From Candidatus Endonucleibacter bathymodioli (GTDB taxonomy: Bacteria > Pseudomonadota > Gammaproteobacteria > Pseudomonadales > Endozoicomonadaceae), in assembly GCA_030674915.1 (NCBI GenBank), contig JASXSV010000009.1, forward strand, positions 1 through 64,000: DNA of 64,000 nt. The letters are read 5' to 3'. The notes below the pieces were generated by a model that was given only the letters and a program-made list of their open reading frames with translations, was not told the origin of the DNA and did not search any database. The translations under genes were made by a program, and so were the position numbers. Shown one piece after another: positions 1 through 8,889 of the stretch. How positions within the stretch are numbered: the first letter of the stretch is position 1; every line of letters begins with the position of its first letter.

Positions 1-204
1 AATTATATTATTTTCGACATAATATTTTCCTTTATATGCACTCCCATATAAAACCTCATCAAAACCTAATGAGAGAGCTAGCTATATCTTTTTTAAATAA
101 TAAATTTTCATTTTTATACTCTTTACTTTGAAATACACCTAAAACTGAAGAAATCCTAACGTCGGTGTAATAGTTACACTGGAGCGCAGCGTAAATGCAT
201 GACC
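1..204. other. Window edge without a recognised gene
   Basis: AT-rich sequence before the first IS3-type relic. No open frame with recognisable content or good start signals was seen. Confidence 0.4.
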
Positions 205-548
205 TCCCACCGAAAAAGTAGACATCTATAAATTTATGCTGCTCGTTTCTCGCATTCAATTTCTGGGCCCTAGCCCATACCTGAATGCAACCGCTATCTT
301 TCACTTACCTGGCATGATCTTACCCTAGCGATATTCCTTTCGCCACCGTGCCAAAATAAAGGGATGTGTGCACAGGGTATGGACAACAACTTGCACCTGC
401 ACACCATTTAGCATACTCAGTGGAACGCTTTTGATACAACCTCGATGCCATAGTTGTATGTTTCTTTATATTTTGTAACCTTGGGCATTTTTTACCTCCG
501 CTTTAGTAGTACTCTGTCGTCTAACTGAAGCGGAGAGATACACGTCAA
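205..548 (-). pseudogene. Decayed IS3-type orfA fragment (relic 1)
   Basis: Read on the minus strand, this begins after a GCGGAG ribosome-site-like stretch with MPKVTKYK and continues, across a frameshift, into VQLSMLNGVQVQVV, HPFILARWRKEYR, a stop and GKIMPG. The HPF-LARWRKEYR-GKIMP pattern is typical of IS3-family OrfA helix-turn-helix proteins. Frameshifts and stops show that it is dead. The same fragment recurs three more times beside the paralogous genes that follow, so it moved or was copied together with them. Confidence 0.6.
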
Positions 549-566
549 GTGGAAGCAATTGTAAGT

Positions 567-1349
567 TTATAGATAATGTTCTTTTGTTGGATGAAAAACC
601 ATGTCAAATACAACATTATTTTCATGAACATACCTAGCGCCATACATTATTCCCCGGAGGATTGCCAAACTATTAGCTTGAAAGTATATTTTTTCAAGTA
701 AATGTTCATTTCCATCGGTTAATTGATATAAAGTATGTTGAAACTGCACTAAACCTTCACCTATATTTGTAAGTGCATAGTTTATACTATATGGGTGGTC
801 AACAAGGAGATTCGTTTGTGATCTAACACCCTCCCCTGTTTCAGGAAGAATACCTGAATACAGCATCCCAAAGTTCCACTCTTCCACTCGCACATCTTGA
901 ATAAAACGCTCGTCACCAAGAGAACTAACATCAAGGTTTCCCTTATTATTTTTTTGAAACGAAAATTCAATATCAACTGGTTTTCCCAAAACGTCAACGA
1001 CAAACCCAAACACTCCAATTCTCTTTAGATGATGTACATCGTTGTTAGTAAAGAATAAACTCCCTAGCACATTTCCTTCTCCATCTTTTAGAAAAACCTT
1101 AAGTTTTGCCTGTAAAGGAGGAATCAAAAGTAGGGATTTATAGTTAAGATCAAAAGTATATTTTTTTCCCGTACTTGCTTCAAAGGAAAAGTTAATGTCG
1201 GTTTTTCCTTCGCCCACATCGCTCAATTGAAGCGACTTACTAATAGCAATATCTGCCCCAGATATGTTTAATTCAAATGACACAGTATCAGCAAATACAT
1301 ATGTATTCAGTGCAAATAACAGGAGGATACCACTTAATAGATGTTTCAC
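567..1349 (-). CDS. Secreted protein, tandem paralogue A1
   Basis: This 260-residue protein of unknown function starts with a clear Sec signal peptide (Lys-His, a leucine-rich core, then Ala-Asp near residue 20). The mature part shares with the two genes that follow an ADTVSFEL...ISG start, a SKSLQLSD-GEGKT block, GVFGFVVDVLGKPV, and a C-terminal HPYSINYALTNIGEGLVQFQ stretch. The composition and alternating hydrophobic pattern suggest a beta-rich secreted domain, but I recognise no known family. It is one of three tandem copies, each preceded by a similar promoter region and separated by IS3-type relics. Export to the periplasm or beyond is inferred from the signal peptide alone. Confidence 0.75.
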   Translation of the reverse strand: MKHLLSGILLLFALNTYVFADTVSFELNISGADIAISKSLQLSDVGEGKTDINFSFEASTGKKYTFDLNYKSLLLIPPLQAKLKVFLKDGEGNVLGSLFFTNNDVHHLKRIGVFGFVVDVLGKPVDIEFSFQKNNKGNLDVSSLGDERFIQDVRVEEWNFGMLYSGILPETGEGVRSQTNLLVDHPYSINYALTNIGEGLVQFQHTLYQLTDGNEHLLEKIYFQANSLAILRGIMYGARYVHENNVVFDMVFHPTKEHYL

Positions 1350-1397
1350 AATAGATTTCCTTGGTATTAATTAGTTATGTAGAAAATGAAGACTTAC

Positions 1398-1427
1398 TGT
1401 ATACCACAACAGTGAATAATATTTCAA
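1398..1427 (-). promoter_or_regulatory. Putative sigma-70 promoter of A1
   Basis: On the minus strand a TTGAAA -35 box (1422-1427) and a TATACA -10 box (1398-1403) are separated by 18 bases, about 50 bases upstream of the A1 start. The same arrangement is conserved upstream of A2, which supports it. Confidence 0.45.
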
Positions 1428-1507
1428 CCGCTACGGTAGAGCAGTCAGCTCCCTGATTTACCCTATACATATTCGGACATACTGAATCCTAGATTTGATA
1501 TTTTACC

Positions 1508-1860
1508 CAGAAAAAGTAGACACATATAAATTTATCCTGCTCGCTCCTAGTATTCACTTTATGGGCAGTAGCCAATGCCTGAATGCAACCGCTATCTTTC
1601 GCTGATATGGCATGATCTTACCCCAGCGATATTCCTTTCGCCACCGTGCAACATAAAGGGATATATGTACAGAGTACGAACAACAGTTTGCACCTGCACA
1701 CACCATTTAGTATACTCCGTTGAACGGATTTTGATGTAAACTCGCTGCCATAGTGGTATGTTTTTCTATATTTTGTAAACTTGGGCATTTTTTATCTCCG
1801 CTTTAGATAGACTTTTTTGTCTACTAAAACTGGGGATAAAACGGGGGATGGTTCACCGTC
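1508..1860 (-). pseudogene. Decayed IS3-type orfA fragment (relic 2)
   Basis: Second copy of the relic, between A1 and A2. On the minus strand it reads from a GGAGATAAAAAATGCCC start, through the RWRKEYR region, to an end carrying GTCTACTTTTTC. It contains frameshifts and cannot encode a transposase. It is closely similar to relics 1 and 3. Confidence 0.6.
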
Positions 1861-1880
1861 AAGTGGAAGCAACTGTAGGT

Positions 1881-2684
1881 TTATATTTGGTGCATGTTTG
1901 CTGGATAAAAAAGCAATTTAAATACACCATCATTTTCATGAAAATACATACTAGCGTACAGTACTTCTCGGAGCGTTTCCAAACTATCGACTTGAAAGTA
2001 TATTCTTTCAAGTAAATGTTCATTCCCATCGACTAATTGATATAAAGTATGTTGAAACTGCACTAAACCTTCACCTATATTTGTAAGTGTATAGTTTATA
2101 CTATAAGGGTGGCAACGAAGGCGATGCGTTTGTGATCGAACACCTTTCTCTGTTGTAGCAAGAATAACTGGAAGTATCACATTCAAGTCCAACTTTGGCG
2201 CTCGCGTATCTTGAAAAAACACCTCGTCATCAAGAGAACTAATATCAAGGTTTCCCTTTTTATCCTTTTGAAATGAAAATTCAATATTAACTGGTTTTTC
2301 CAAAACGTCAACGACAAACCCCAATACTCCTATTTTCTTTAGGGACTGTACACCTTTGCTAGTAAAGGATAAACACCCAAGCTTATTTCCTTCTTCATCT
2401 GTTAGAGTAACATTAAGGCTTGCCTGGTAAGAAGAAGGCGTGTGAGGCATGCATTGATAGTCAAGATCAAAAGTATATTTTTTCCCCGCACTTGCTTCAA
2501 AGGAAAAGTTTATTTCTGTTTTTCCTTCTCCTATATCGCTCAATTGAAGCGACTTACTAATAAGAATGTCTGCCCCAGATATGCTTAATTCAAATGACAC
2601 AGTGTCAGCAATTACATATGTATTCAATGCAAATAACAGGATGCCACATAGCAAATAACAGGATGCCACGTAATATATTTTCAA
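1881..2684 (-). CDS. Secreted protein, tandem paralogue A2
   Basis: This 267-residue paralogue of A1 has a slightly longer N-terminus before the hydrophobic signal core (residues about 8-25). It keeps all family blocks: ADTVSFELSISGAD, SKSLQLSDIGEGKT, a GVLGFVVDVLEKPV stretch and the HPYSINYTLTNIGEGLVQFQ block near the C-terminus. The middle (around residues 75-105) and the extreme C-terminus differ most from A1 and A3, as expected for duplicated secreted genes that diversify. The function is unknown. Near the start two copies of a short ATCCTG/CACATAG motif look like a small local duplication in the signal-peptide coding region. Confidence 0.75.
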   Translation of the reverse strand: MKIYYVASCYLLCGILLFALNTYVIADTVSFELSISGADILISKSLQLSDIGEGKTEINFSFEASAGKKYTFDLDYQCMPHTPSSYQASLNVTLTDEEGNKLGCLSFTSKGVQSLKKIGVLGFVVDVLEKPVNIEFSFQKDKKGNLDISSLDDEVFFQDTRAPKLDLNVILPVILATTEKGVRSQTHRLRCHPYSINYTLTNIGEGLVQFQHTLYQLVDGNEHLLERIYFQVDSLETLREVLYASMYFHENDGVFKLLFYPANMHQI

Positions 2685-2728
2685 AATAGACTGCCTTTGT
2701 ATTAGTTATGTGGGAAATGACGACTTAC

Positions 2729-2758
2729 TGTATAGCACAACAGTGAATGATGATTCAA
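2729..2758 (-). promoter_or_regulatory. Putative sigma-70 promoter of A2
   Basis: Minus-strand TTGAAT (2753-2758) and TATACA (2729-2734) with an 18-base spacer, at the same distance from the gene as in A1. Confidence 0.45.
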
Positions 2759-2834
2759 CTACCATAGTAGAACGACCAGTTTCCTGATCTCCCTCATTAC
2801 AGATCAGTATATGCTGAATCCTAGATTTGATATT

Positions 2835-3180
2835 ACCCCGAAAAAGTAGACACATATAAATTTATGCTGCACGCTCCTCGTATTCACTTTGTGGGCAGTA
2901 GCCAATGCCTAAATGCAACCGCTATCTTTCGCTGATCTGGCATGATCTTACCCTAACGATATTCCTTTCGCCACCGTGCCAACATAAAGGGATATATGTA
3001 TAGAGTATGAAAAATAGCTTGCACCTGCACACCATTTAGTATACACCGTTGAATGGATTTTGATGTAAACTCGCTGCCATAGTGGTATGTTTTCCTATAT
3101 TTTGTAAACTTGGGCACTTTTTATCTCCGCTTAGTTAGAATTTTCTGTCTACTAAAACGGGTGATGTTTACGGTCAAGTG
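2835..3180 (-). pseudogene. Decayed IS3-type orfA fragment (relic 3)
   Basis: Third relic, between A2 and A3. It is the best preserved: the minus strand gives MPKFTKYRKTYHYGSEFTSK, then NGVQVQAI, YPFMLARWRKEYR, a stop, and GKIMPDQRK. It still lacks any catalytic domain. Confidence 0.6.
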
Positions 3181-3194
3181 GAAGCAATTGAGGT

Positions 3195-3974
3195 TTATAT
3201 GTGGATCGGTTCCGTTGTATGAAAAGTCACTTCAAATTCAACATCATTCTCATGAATACTCTTCGTACCATACATGATTCCTCTAAGAGTTTCCAAACTA
3301 TCAGCTTGAAAGTATATTCTGTCAAGTAAATGTTCATTTCCATCGGTTAATTTATATAAATTATGTTGAAACTGCACTAAACCTTCACCTATATTTGTAA
3401 GTGCATAGTTTATACTATATGGGTGGCCAACAAGGAGATTAGTTTGTGATCTAACACCATCTTCTATTACAGGAAGAATAAGTGGATGTCGCATCCTCAA
3501 GTTCCACTTTGACACTTTCACATCTTGCAGAAAACGCTCGTAACCAAGAGAACTAATATCAAGGTTTCCCTTGTTATTCTTTTGAAATGACAATTTAATA
3601 TCAACTGGTTCTCCCAAATCGTCAACGACAAACCCCAACACTCCTATTCTCTTTAGGTGCTGTACACCATTATTGGTAAAGAATAAACCCCCTAGCCGCT
3701 TGTTGTATCTATTTGATAGAGTAACATAAAGTATTGTCCGTAAAGAAGGATTGGGGGATGTTAATCCATACCTAAGAACAAAAGTATATTCTTGTCCAGT
3801 ACTTGCTTCAAAGGAAAAGTTAATTTCGGTTTTTCCTTCGCCTACATCACTCAATTGAAGCGACTTACTAATAGCAATACCTTCCCCAGATATGTTTAAT
3901 TCAAATGACACAGTATCAGCAAATACATATGTATTCAATGCAAATAACAAGATGCCACGTAATATATTTTTCAA
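3195..3974 (-). CDS. Secreted protein, tandem paralogue A3
   Basis: This 259-residue paralogue of A1 and A2 has a signal peptide (MKNILRGILLFALNTYVFA) and the family blocks ADTVSFELNISG, SKSLQLSDVGEGKT, GVLGFVVDDLGEPV and HPYSINYALTNIGEGLVQFQ. It is the first copy in transcription order. Upstream the TATACA -10 box is kept (4019-4024), but the place where the -35 box should lie is replaced by IS3-relic sequence, so it may be expressed differently from its siblings. No known domain was recognised. Confidence 0.75.
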   Translation of the reverse strand: MKNILRGILLFALNTYVFADTVSFELNISGEGIAISKSLQLSDVGEGKTEINFSFEASTGQEYTFVLRYGLTSPNPSLRTILYVTLSNRYNKRLGGLFFTNNGVQHLKRIGVLGFVVDDLGEPVDIKLSFQKNNKGNLDISSLGYERFLQDVKVSKWNLRMRHPLILPVIEDGVRSQTNLLVGHPYSINYALTNIGEGLVQFQHNLYKLTDGNEHLLDRIYFQADSLETLRGIMYGTKSIHENDVEFEVTFHTTEPIHI

Positions 3975-4029
3975 AATAGACTTCCTTCGTATTAGTTATC
4001 TGGAAAATGTCGTCTTACTGTATACCACA

Positions 4030-4312
4030 AAACGTAGCCAATGCCTAGATGCAACCGCTTTCCTTCGTTTGTCCGGCATGATCTCCACTCATTATATTCT
4101 TTTCGCAACCGTGTCAGCATAAAGGGGTGAATGTACAAGGGGGGATGGGAACAGAATGTACCTGTACACCATCTAGCATACTCAGTTGAACCGCATTTGC
4201 TGTAACCTCGTTTCCATAGTGGTGTGTTGATCTATATTTTGTAAACTTTGGCACTTTTTATCTCCACTTTAGTAGACTCTTTTGTCTACTAAAACTGGTG
4301 ATGTTCATTTTC
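4030..4312 (-). pseudogene. Decayed IS3-type orfA fragment (relic 4)
   Basis: Fourth relic, upstream of A3. The minus strand reads MPKFTKYRSTHHYGNEVTAN, AVQLSMLDGVQV, then frameshifts and a GKIMP-like end. It cuts into the A3 promoter region, removing the -35 box that A1 and A2 keep. Confidence 0.6.
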
Positions 4313-4319
4313 CCGTTTG

Positions 4320-4750
4320 AGCAATTTATTAGTTTTTATCTCGTCGATGCTATTCTTCTGCGGTTTCATACACTGGGATTTTATTGATAGTATCAATCAT
4401 CTGATTTATTTAAACAGCTAAATAACCACCACTTCCTTGCCCTAGGAATACAACCTTACTTGTTGTTTCGTATACATTTTAAATCAAACAGTTATTAAAT
4501 GCATATTTATTTTATCATTTGGTTTATGATCATGTGTATAATCAAAAAAAATCAGATAAGATTCAAATACGTCTAAATTATTGCACTTTATTGCTTGAAC
4601 TGACATTTATATATTTCCTATAATAGTTATAACTGAAATTATTACAATAATTAGTTTTATTAATATCTCCACACTACCCCCTTATATCCATATTTTAGAA
4701 TATTAAGGTTGCACAGCTCCTTTTTTGTTTCTTATACTATGCACACGTTA
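4320..4750. other. Gap without a recognised gene
   Basis: Very AT-rich. Contains a short sequence, TTTATTTAAACAGCTA (near 4405-4421), that recurs at about 39313-39328. No supported gene or RNA was seen. Confidence 0.35.
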
Positions 4751-4754
4751 CCAG

Positions 4755-4815
4755 CGAAGGTGTACTGGTTGTTGACTGCCCTCACCCCCTAGTCACTTAG
4801 TGGTCCTAAGTTTCT
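4755..4815 (+). repeat. Partial copy of the dispersed palindromic element
   Basis: GAAGGTGTACTGGTTGTTGACTG followed by CCTCACCCCCTAGTCAC matches the left half of the recurrent element. The right half has decayed. Confidence 0.45.
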
Positions 4816-4849
4816 GCGTAGCAACTCCAATCCTTTGGCGATAGAAAGT

Positions 4850-6877
4850 TTAATCAGCATTACCCAGATGTGGTTGGTACTCCTGAAATAGGGGAATACC
4901 ACGCTCAATTAAACTAAAGGTGCTGGCCAGTTCCTTAGCTGAATCAAGCATCATTTGATAGTATTGCTCAACAGTAGGAGTATTGTTTCCCCATACGGTT
5001 GTAGCGGCGTCGTATGTCAGGTTTTTCCCTGCGGTTCCTACTCCCTTACAGTCCGCAGTATTGCCAATAATGTGGTTGGGACCAGTTAGAATCGCATGAT
5101 CTGTCATAACTCGGTCACTAAAGCTCAAGCTGAACTGTTTTCGATCAGATTCAAGGTGGTGAATGATGGAAGCAGTATCCGTGCTTTTACCTCCCACCAT
5201 TGTGGTTGGGAAAAAAGTATCCTGCCTAAGATCTTGGTTATCACCAAGTTGTTTGATTGTTTCAAGATTTCCTTCTGTGACAGGTACCATCAAAAGCATC
5301 GTGTCACGGAAACCATCAAGCTCTGTTGATTTTGCATTTTTGTGAAGTTGGTCGGAAATGGGTCGCCCCCAAGTTACCTTACCACTGGGAACAACCAGAG
5401 CTAGGTGATGATTATCAAGAATTTCTTGAACACCGGGCTTTAGCGTGCGTTCACCAGTAGTATGATCATCATCAAACAAACAGAGATTTGCATCACCGGC
5501 AATGACCAGGTCTTCATGACTTCTTCCGTTGTTGAGATTGTGCGTAACATAGGCGGAAATCCGACCGGCAAACTCGCCGCTGTCTAGTTGTGAGGCTATT
5601 TTCTGATCTCGTACTTCCATTTCCACGGAGGCACCATGAAAGGAGTAGGTTCCATCTGAGAAGGCTACGGAATCTTTCAGTCTTTTCCCATCTGCATTAT
5701 TAATCACCAATTCCACATGGACTCCTGAGTCATCGCCCAGATTGGAAAGCGAGATGTCGGGAGTGCTAGAAGTATTTCTGATAGTGCCAGGCTCACCTCC
5801 ACTGCCTTTCAGCTCTGTCTTAATTTCGTTGCCATTTACCCCATTATATGTAGATTCCACTGCCAACACTTTCTTATAACTACGAGTGACTTCTCCCCTA
5901 GGATTATCGGCATTAATAGCATTGGTACCGTCATAAATTCTACCGTCTCGGAAATCAGTGATTGTCTTTTCCATATTCTGAATAAATTGTTTCATCTCAG
6001 GAGATCGGTGATGTCCACCACCTGGCTGCAAACATAGTGATTCTACAACCATTTGCAACTTATAGGTGTCTCCCATAGCCATCCTTTGCCAGGCAAATTT
6101 AAGCTTGTCCTCCATATTAGATCTCAATGCATCCATATGCTCTGGTGTAGCAGTTCGCTTCCAAGTGGACTCCATCCGATTCATGAATATAGACAAGTTG
6201 GATTTTTGGTCTTTTATCAACTCATCAAATTTACTGTTGGCCGTTTCTGCACAATAGGCTTCTCCAAAAAGGTACCCAACCGCCTTTTGTGGCTCCTGTT
6301 GCATAGTATTTATCGCCTGATTCCAAACGACAAATTGATCCTTTGGAAAGGGCCGCTCTTTAACCTCCACTAATGATTCTATGGATGTATTCAAGGCGTT
6401 ATGATGTTGGGGATTTTGCTTGATGGAAGATAACTTTTGCGCATCAATAGGCAGGTGTATGCCGTCGCGCTTTTGTGTTTTGACTTTTTGATTATAGAGT
6501 GTCCTGGATGTTTTTTGGCCATACTCTTTTTTGGTAAGCTTAGCACTGCTTTTTCTGGCTATTTTTGTTCTTTTGACCGCTGTAGGCGACTGATTTCCAG
6601 TGGTTATATTCTTTCTCTGGCGAGAAGAACTCTTTTTATTATTTGTCAGTGACAGATAGCTTTTAACCTTAACAGGAGTGATAGTCATTTTAGCAAGTGG
6701 CTTATTTTTAGTTGTTGAGTCAGATAATTTACTTTTACCAGCGATCGACTTCCTCTCTGAAAGAGCAACGCCACTGAAGCATTTCTTACCCACAGAAATA
6801 CTTTGCTTTGTTGATGGAAGGTTAGATGGTGATAGAATAGAACAGGTTGATCCCGATACTGATACACCTATGGGCAT
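4850..6877 (-). CDS. Candidate effector with nuclease/phosphatase-fold C-terminus
   Basis: The chosen start gives 675 residues (MPIGVSVSG), with GGAAGA seven bases upstream. The open frame extends 49 codons further, but its first 18 or so residues are read from the inserted IS30 end, so the upstream start is unlikely. Residues about 30-160 are rich in Lys, Arg, Ser and Thr with several basic clusters. The C-terminal half has features of the endonuclease/exonuclease/phosphatase superfamily in the right order: SFHGASVEMEVRDQKIASQL, VIAGDANLCLFDD (the GDxN motif), TELDGFRDTMLL, and SDRVMTDHAIL (the SDH-like metal/catalytic motif). There is no signal peptide. I infer a protein delivered by a specialised secretion system and acting on nucleic acid or phosphoester substrates. 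The exact activity is not known. Confidence 0.55.
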   Translation of the reverse strand: MPIGVSVSGSTCSILSPSNLPSTKQSISVGKKCFSGVALSERKSIAGKSKLSDSTTKNKPLAKMTITPVKVKSYLSLTNNKKSSSRQRKNITTGNQSPTAVKRTKIARKSSAKLTKKEYGQKTSRTLYNQKVKTQKRDGIHLPIDAQKLSSIKQNPQHHNALNTSIESLVEVKERPFPKDQFVVWNQAINTMQQEPQKAVGYLFGEAYCAETANSKFDELIKDQKSNLSIFMNRMESTWKRTATPEHMDALRSNMEDKLKFAWQRMAMGDTYKLQMVVESLCLQPGGGHHRSPEMKQFIQNMEKTITDFRDGRIYDGTNAINADNPRGEVTRSYKKVLAVESTYNGVNGNEIKTELKGSGGEPGTIRNTSSTPDISLSNLGDDSGVHVELVINNADGKRLKDSVAFSDGTYSFHGASVEMEVRDQKIASQLDSGEFAGRISAYVTHNLNNGRSHEDLVIAGDANLCLFDDDHTTGERTLKPGVQEILDNHHLALVVPSGKVTWGRPISDQLHKNAKSTELDGFRDTMLLMVPVTEGNLETIKQLGDNQDLRQDTFFPTTMVGGKSTDTASIIHHLESDRKQFSLSFSDRVMTDHAILTGPNHIIGNTADCKGVGTAGKNLTYDAATTVWGNNTPTVEQYYQMMLDSAKELASTFSLIERGIPLFQEYQPHLGNAD

Positions 6878-6969
6878 GATAAAATCTTCCATAAATAAAG
6901 TATTAATATGAGACCTGTGCACAACAACCTTATCTGAGCCTCTATTGTTAATAATGGGGTTTTTTACAC

Positions 6970-8051
6970 CGCGGATTTCAGTCATAAGTGCGCCATATTG
7001 AAAAAGTTGAGCCAGAGGGTACACTCACGGTTCTACCAAAAACCAATGTGAGACCACTTATGAATAAGCGTTATACCCACCTGACTCAAGAAGAAAGATA
7101 CCAGATTTGGTCAGAGAAAAAAGCAGGAGTTTCAAATGAAATTATCGCCCAAGACTTAAGGCGTGATTTGAGTACCGTTAAAAGAGAGTTGGCTAGAAAT
7201 ACAGGGGCTAGAGGTTATCGCCCGAAGCAAGCACATAATTTTGCGCAGGAACGTCATCAACAGAAACCAAAAGCGACCAAGATGGTAGCTGAACTGAAAG
7301 ATAAAATTACTGACAGACTAAGTAAGCAGTGGAGCCCTGAGCAAATACAAGGACGCCTTAAACGAGATAATCAACCTTCTGTATGTCCCTCTACGATTTA
7401 CCAGTTTATTCGAGAGGACAAAGCTGGGGGTGGTTGCTTGTATCAACATCTTCGGCACAAGAAGTATAAGCAAAGAACAAGAAAGCCCGATGCACGAGGC
7501 CAGATCCGAAACCGTGTTAGCATTGATGATCGACCTGGAATTGTGGATCAAAAAATACGTTTAGGCGATTGGGAAGCAGACACTGTAATTGGCAAAAGAC
7601 ACAAGGGTGTACTGGTTACATTAACGGAAAGAGTGAGTAAATTAAATTTGGTAAAACGTGTTCCTTCAAAGCACGCTGACGTGGTGACGAAAGCAATTAT
7701 AACGATGCTCAAGCCTTACCAATCAGACTTACTCACGATCACATTTGATAACGGAAAGGAGTTCGCCTTTCATGAAAAAATCAAGAAAAAGCTTAACGTA
7801 GATACCTATTTTGCTCACCCTTACTCCTCGTGGGAACGAGGTTTGAATGAAAATCATAATGGTTTGATAAGACAATATTTGCCCAAAAGCCAATCTTTGG
7901 ATAATGTCACTGACAAAGAAATTTTAGATATACAAAACCGACTAAACCAAAGACCAAGAAAACTGTTAGACTTTAAAACACCTGATGAGATTTATAGTGA
8001 AATGGCGTTAGCTGCATAAATTTTAAGGGGCACTTATGACTAAAATCCGCG
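6970..8051 (+). mobile_element. Complete IS30-family insertion sequence
   Basis: The 1082-bp element has near-perfect inverted ends beginning CGCGGATTT(C/T)AGTCATAAGT at 6970 and at 8051 on the other strand. It is flanked on both sides by CAC (6967-6969 and 8052-8054), consistent with a 3-bp target duplication. It contains one intact transposase gene. Its ends differ from those of the IS30 relics at 37-40 kb, so it is a separate and recent arrival. Confidence 0.85.
7060..8019 (+). CDS. IS30-family transposase
   Basis: This is an intact 319-residue DDE transposase that cuts and rejoins the element at its inverted ends. The start MNKRYTHLTQEERYQIW is the usual IS30 beginning; an upstream in-frame ATG at 6988 would add residues foreign to the family. 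The N-terminal helix-turn-helix (residues about 8-45) is followed by the catalytic core: the first Asp in LGDWEADTVIG, the second in ITFDNGKEF, and the Glu in RGLNENHNGLIRQ. No frameshift or stop interrupts it, so it may be active. Confidence 0.9.
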   Translation: MNKRYTHLTQEERYQIWSEKKAGVSNEIIAQDLRRDLSTVKRELARNTGARGYRPKQAHNFAQERHQQKPKATKMVAELKDKITDRLSKQWSPEQIQGRLKRDNQPSVCPSTIYQFIREDKAGGGCLYQHLRHKKYKQRTRKPDARGQIRNRVSIDDRPGIVDQKIRLGDWEADTVIGKRHKGVLVTLTERVSKLNLVKRVPSKHADVVTKAIITMLKPYQSDLLTITFDNGKEFAFHEKIKKKLNVDTYFAHPYSSWERGLNENHNGLIRQYLPKSQSLDNVTDKEILDIQNRLNQRPRKLLDFKTPDEIYSEMALAA

Positions 8052-8093
8052 CACTAAAAAACACTAAAAAACACTAAAAAACCAATATAAGGG

Positions 8094-8151
8094 CAAAATA
8101 TCTGTGATTGGCAGGGGATATGTCTGGTGATGTGTTTGGCAACGGTACTTT
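8094..8151 (+). pseudogene. Short duplicated fragment of the glutamate dehydrogenase gene
   Basis: These 58 bases match 27728-27787 inside the NAD-glutamate dehydrogenase gene, with only a few differences and a two-base deletion. They encode the ISVIGIGDMAGDVFGNGTL region. The flanks do not match, so it is an isolated copied scrap directly beside the IS30 element. Confidence 0.7.
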
Positions 8152-8288
8152 GTAGTGCCTATCACACCCGAACAAGTAGACATTTGCCATTGTGTCTTGC
8201 AGTGAGTGCAGTGCTGACAGCTGAGTAACCAGAGTTTGAGAGAGCGCTTTGGTCTGCCAGAAACCAGCAGCAATCAGGCCATATAACT
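8152..8288 (+). pseudogene. Possible transposase scrap (IS66-like zinc-finger region)
   Basis: The forward frame reads PEQVDICHCVLQ, a stop, VQC, a stop, then SNQSLRERFGLPETS. A CxC segment followed by an E-R-x-x-x-LPE stretch resembles the Cys-rich region and RQVFDLPE segment of IS66-type transposases. It is too short and broken to be certain. Confidence 0.25.
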
Positions 8289-8290
8289 AG

Positions 8291-8889
8291 TGAACCGTAA
8301 ATATGAAACCAAGGAAAAGGAATTGGTGGTCAATTACATCAGTATCAAGAAGCAGATGAACCTTGCCCTATTCCACTACAACGAGGAAATGGAACAGTCC
8401 ATCATCATGGCGAAAGACCACCTCAACCTCCTCAACAAGATGCTCCACAAGTTTGATGCCAGCCCATAGTATGGAGGTAGTCCCCTGAAGCTGCTTAACT
8501 GCCTCAACATGGCCTTTGAACTTGCACAAATAACGCACAATTCATGGCCTTGGTCAAACGTCTAAAGGCTTCATACGACATTTGTAGTGGCTCTGAGTTG
8601 CTAAACCAGGAAATACGCAATCAGATACACTTTGGCCAAGAGCGAGAAGATAAAGCCGCCCAACACCAAGGTCAAGCTGCTACAACAACTACTGGCTAGG
8701 GCGATTGAAAATTTCAAGAAGGTCAACAAAGCCACGGGCATGGACTTCTCCAAGAAATTCAATGCACTGGTAGACAGCTACAATGAGCGCAAGGAAGGTG
8801 ATGTGCTGGAGGATTTCTCCGACGAGATCATTGACCTGATACATGCACAATTGCTTTTGTTTAACCCAGCTTGTACCTCTGATCAGTAA
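8291..8889 (+). pseudogene. hsdR: Broken type I restriction subunit R (hsdR) 3' end
   Basis: Three frames together give the C-terminal region of a type I restriction enzyme R subunit: NRKYETKEKELVVNYISI..., a stop, then (frame-shifted) MALVKRLKASYDICSGSELL, then after a deletion TKVKLLQQLLARAIENFKKV...FSKKFNALVDSYNER to the stop at 8889. The helicase and nuclease parts are absent, so no activity is possible. The sequence is visibly less AT-rich than its neighbours, consistent with foreign origin. No hsdM or hsdS lies in the window. An open frame of 85 codons (8632-8889) is only the last piece of this relic. Confidence 0.75.

Noticed and set aside
59..304. 81-codon minus-strand frame at the window start
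   Set aside because: It overlaps the IS3-type relic and shows no recognisable protein or start signal.
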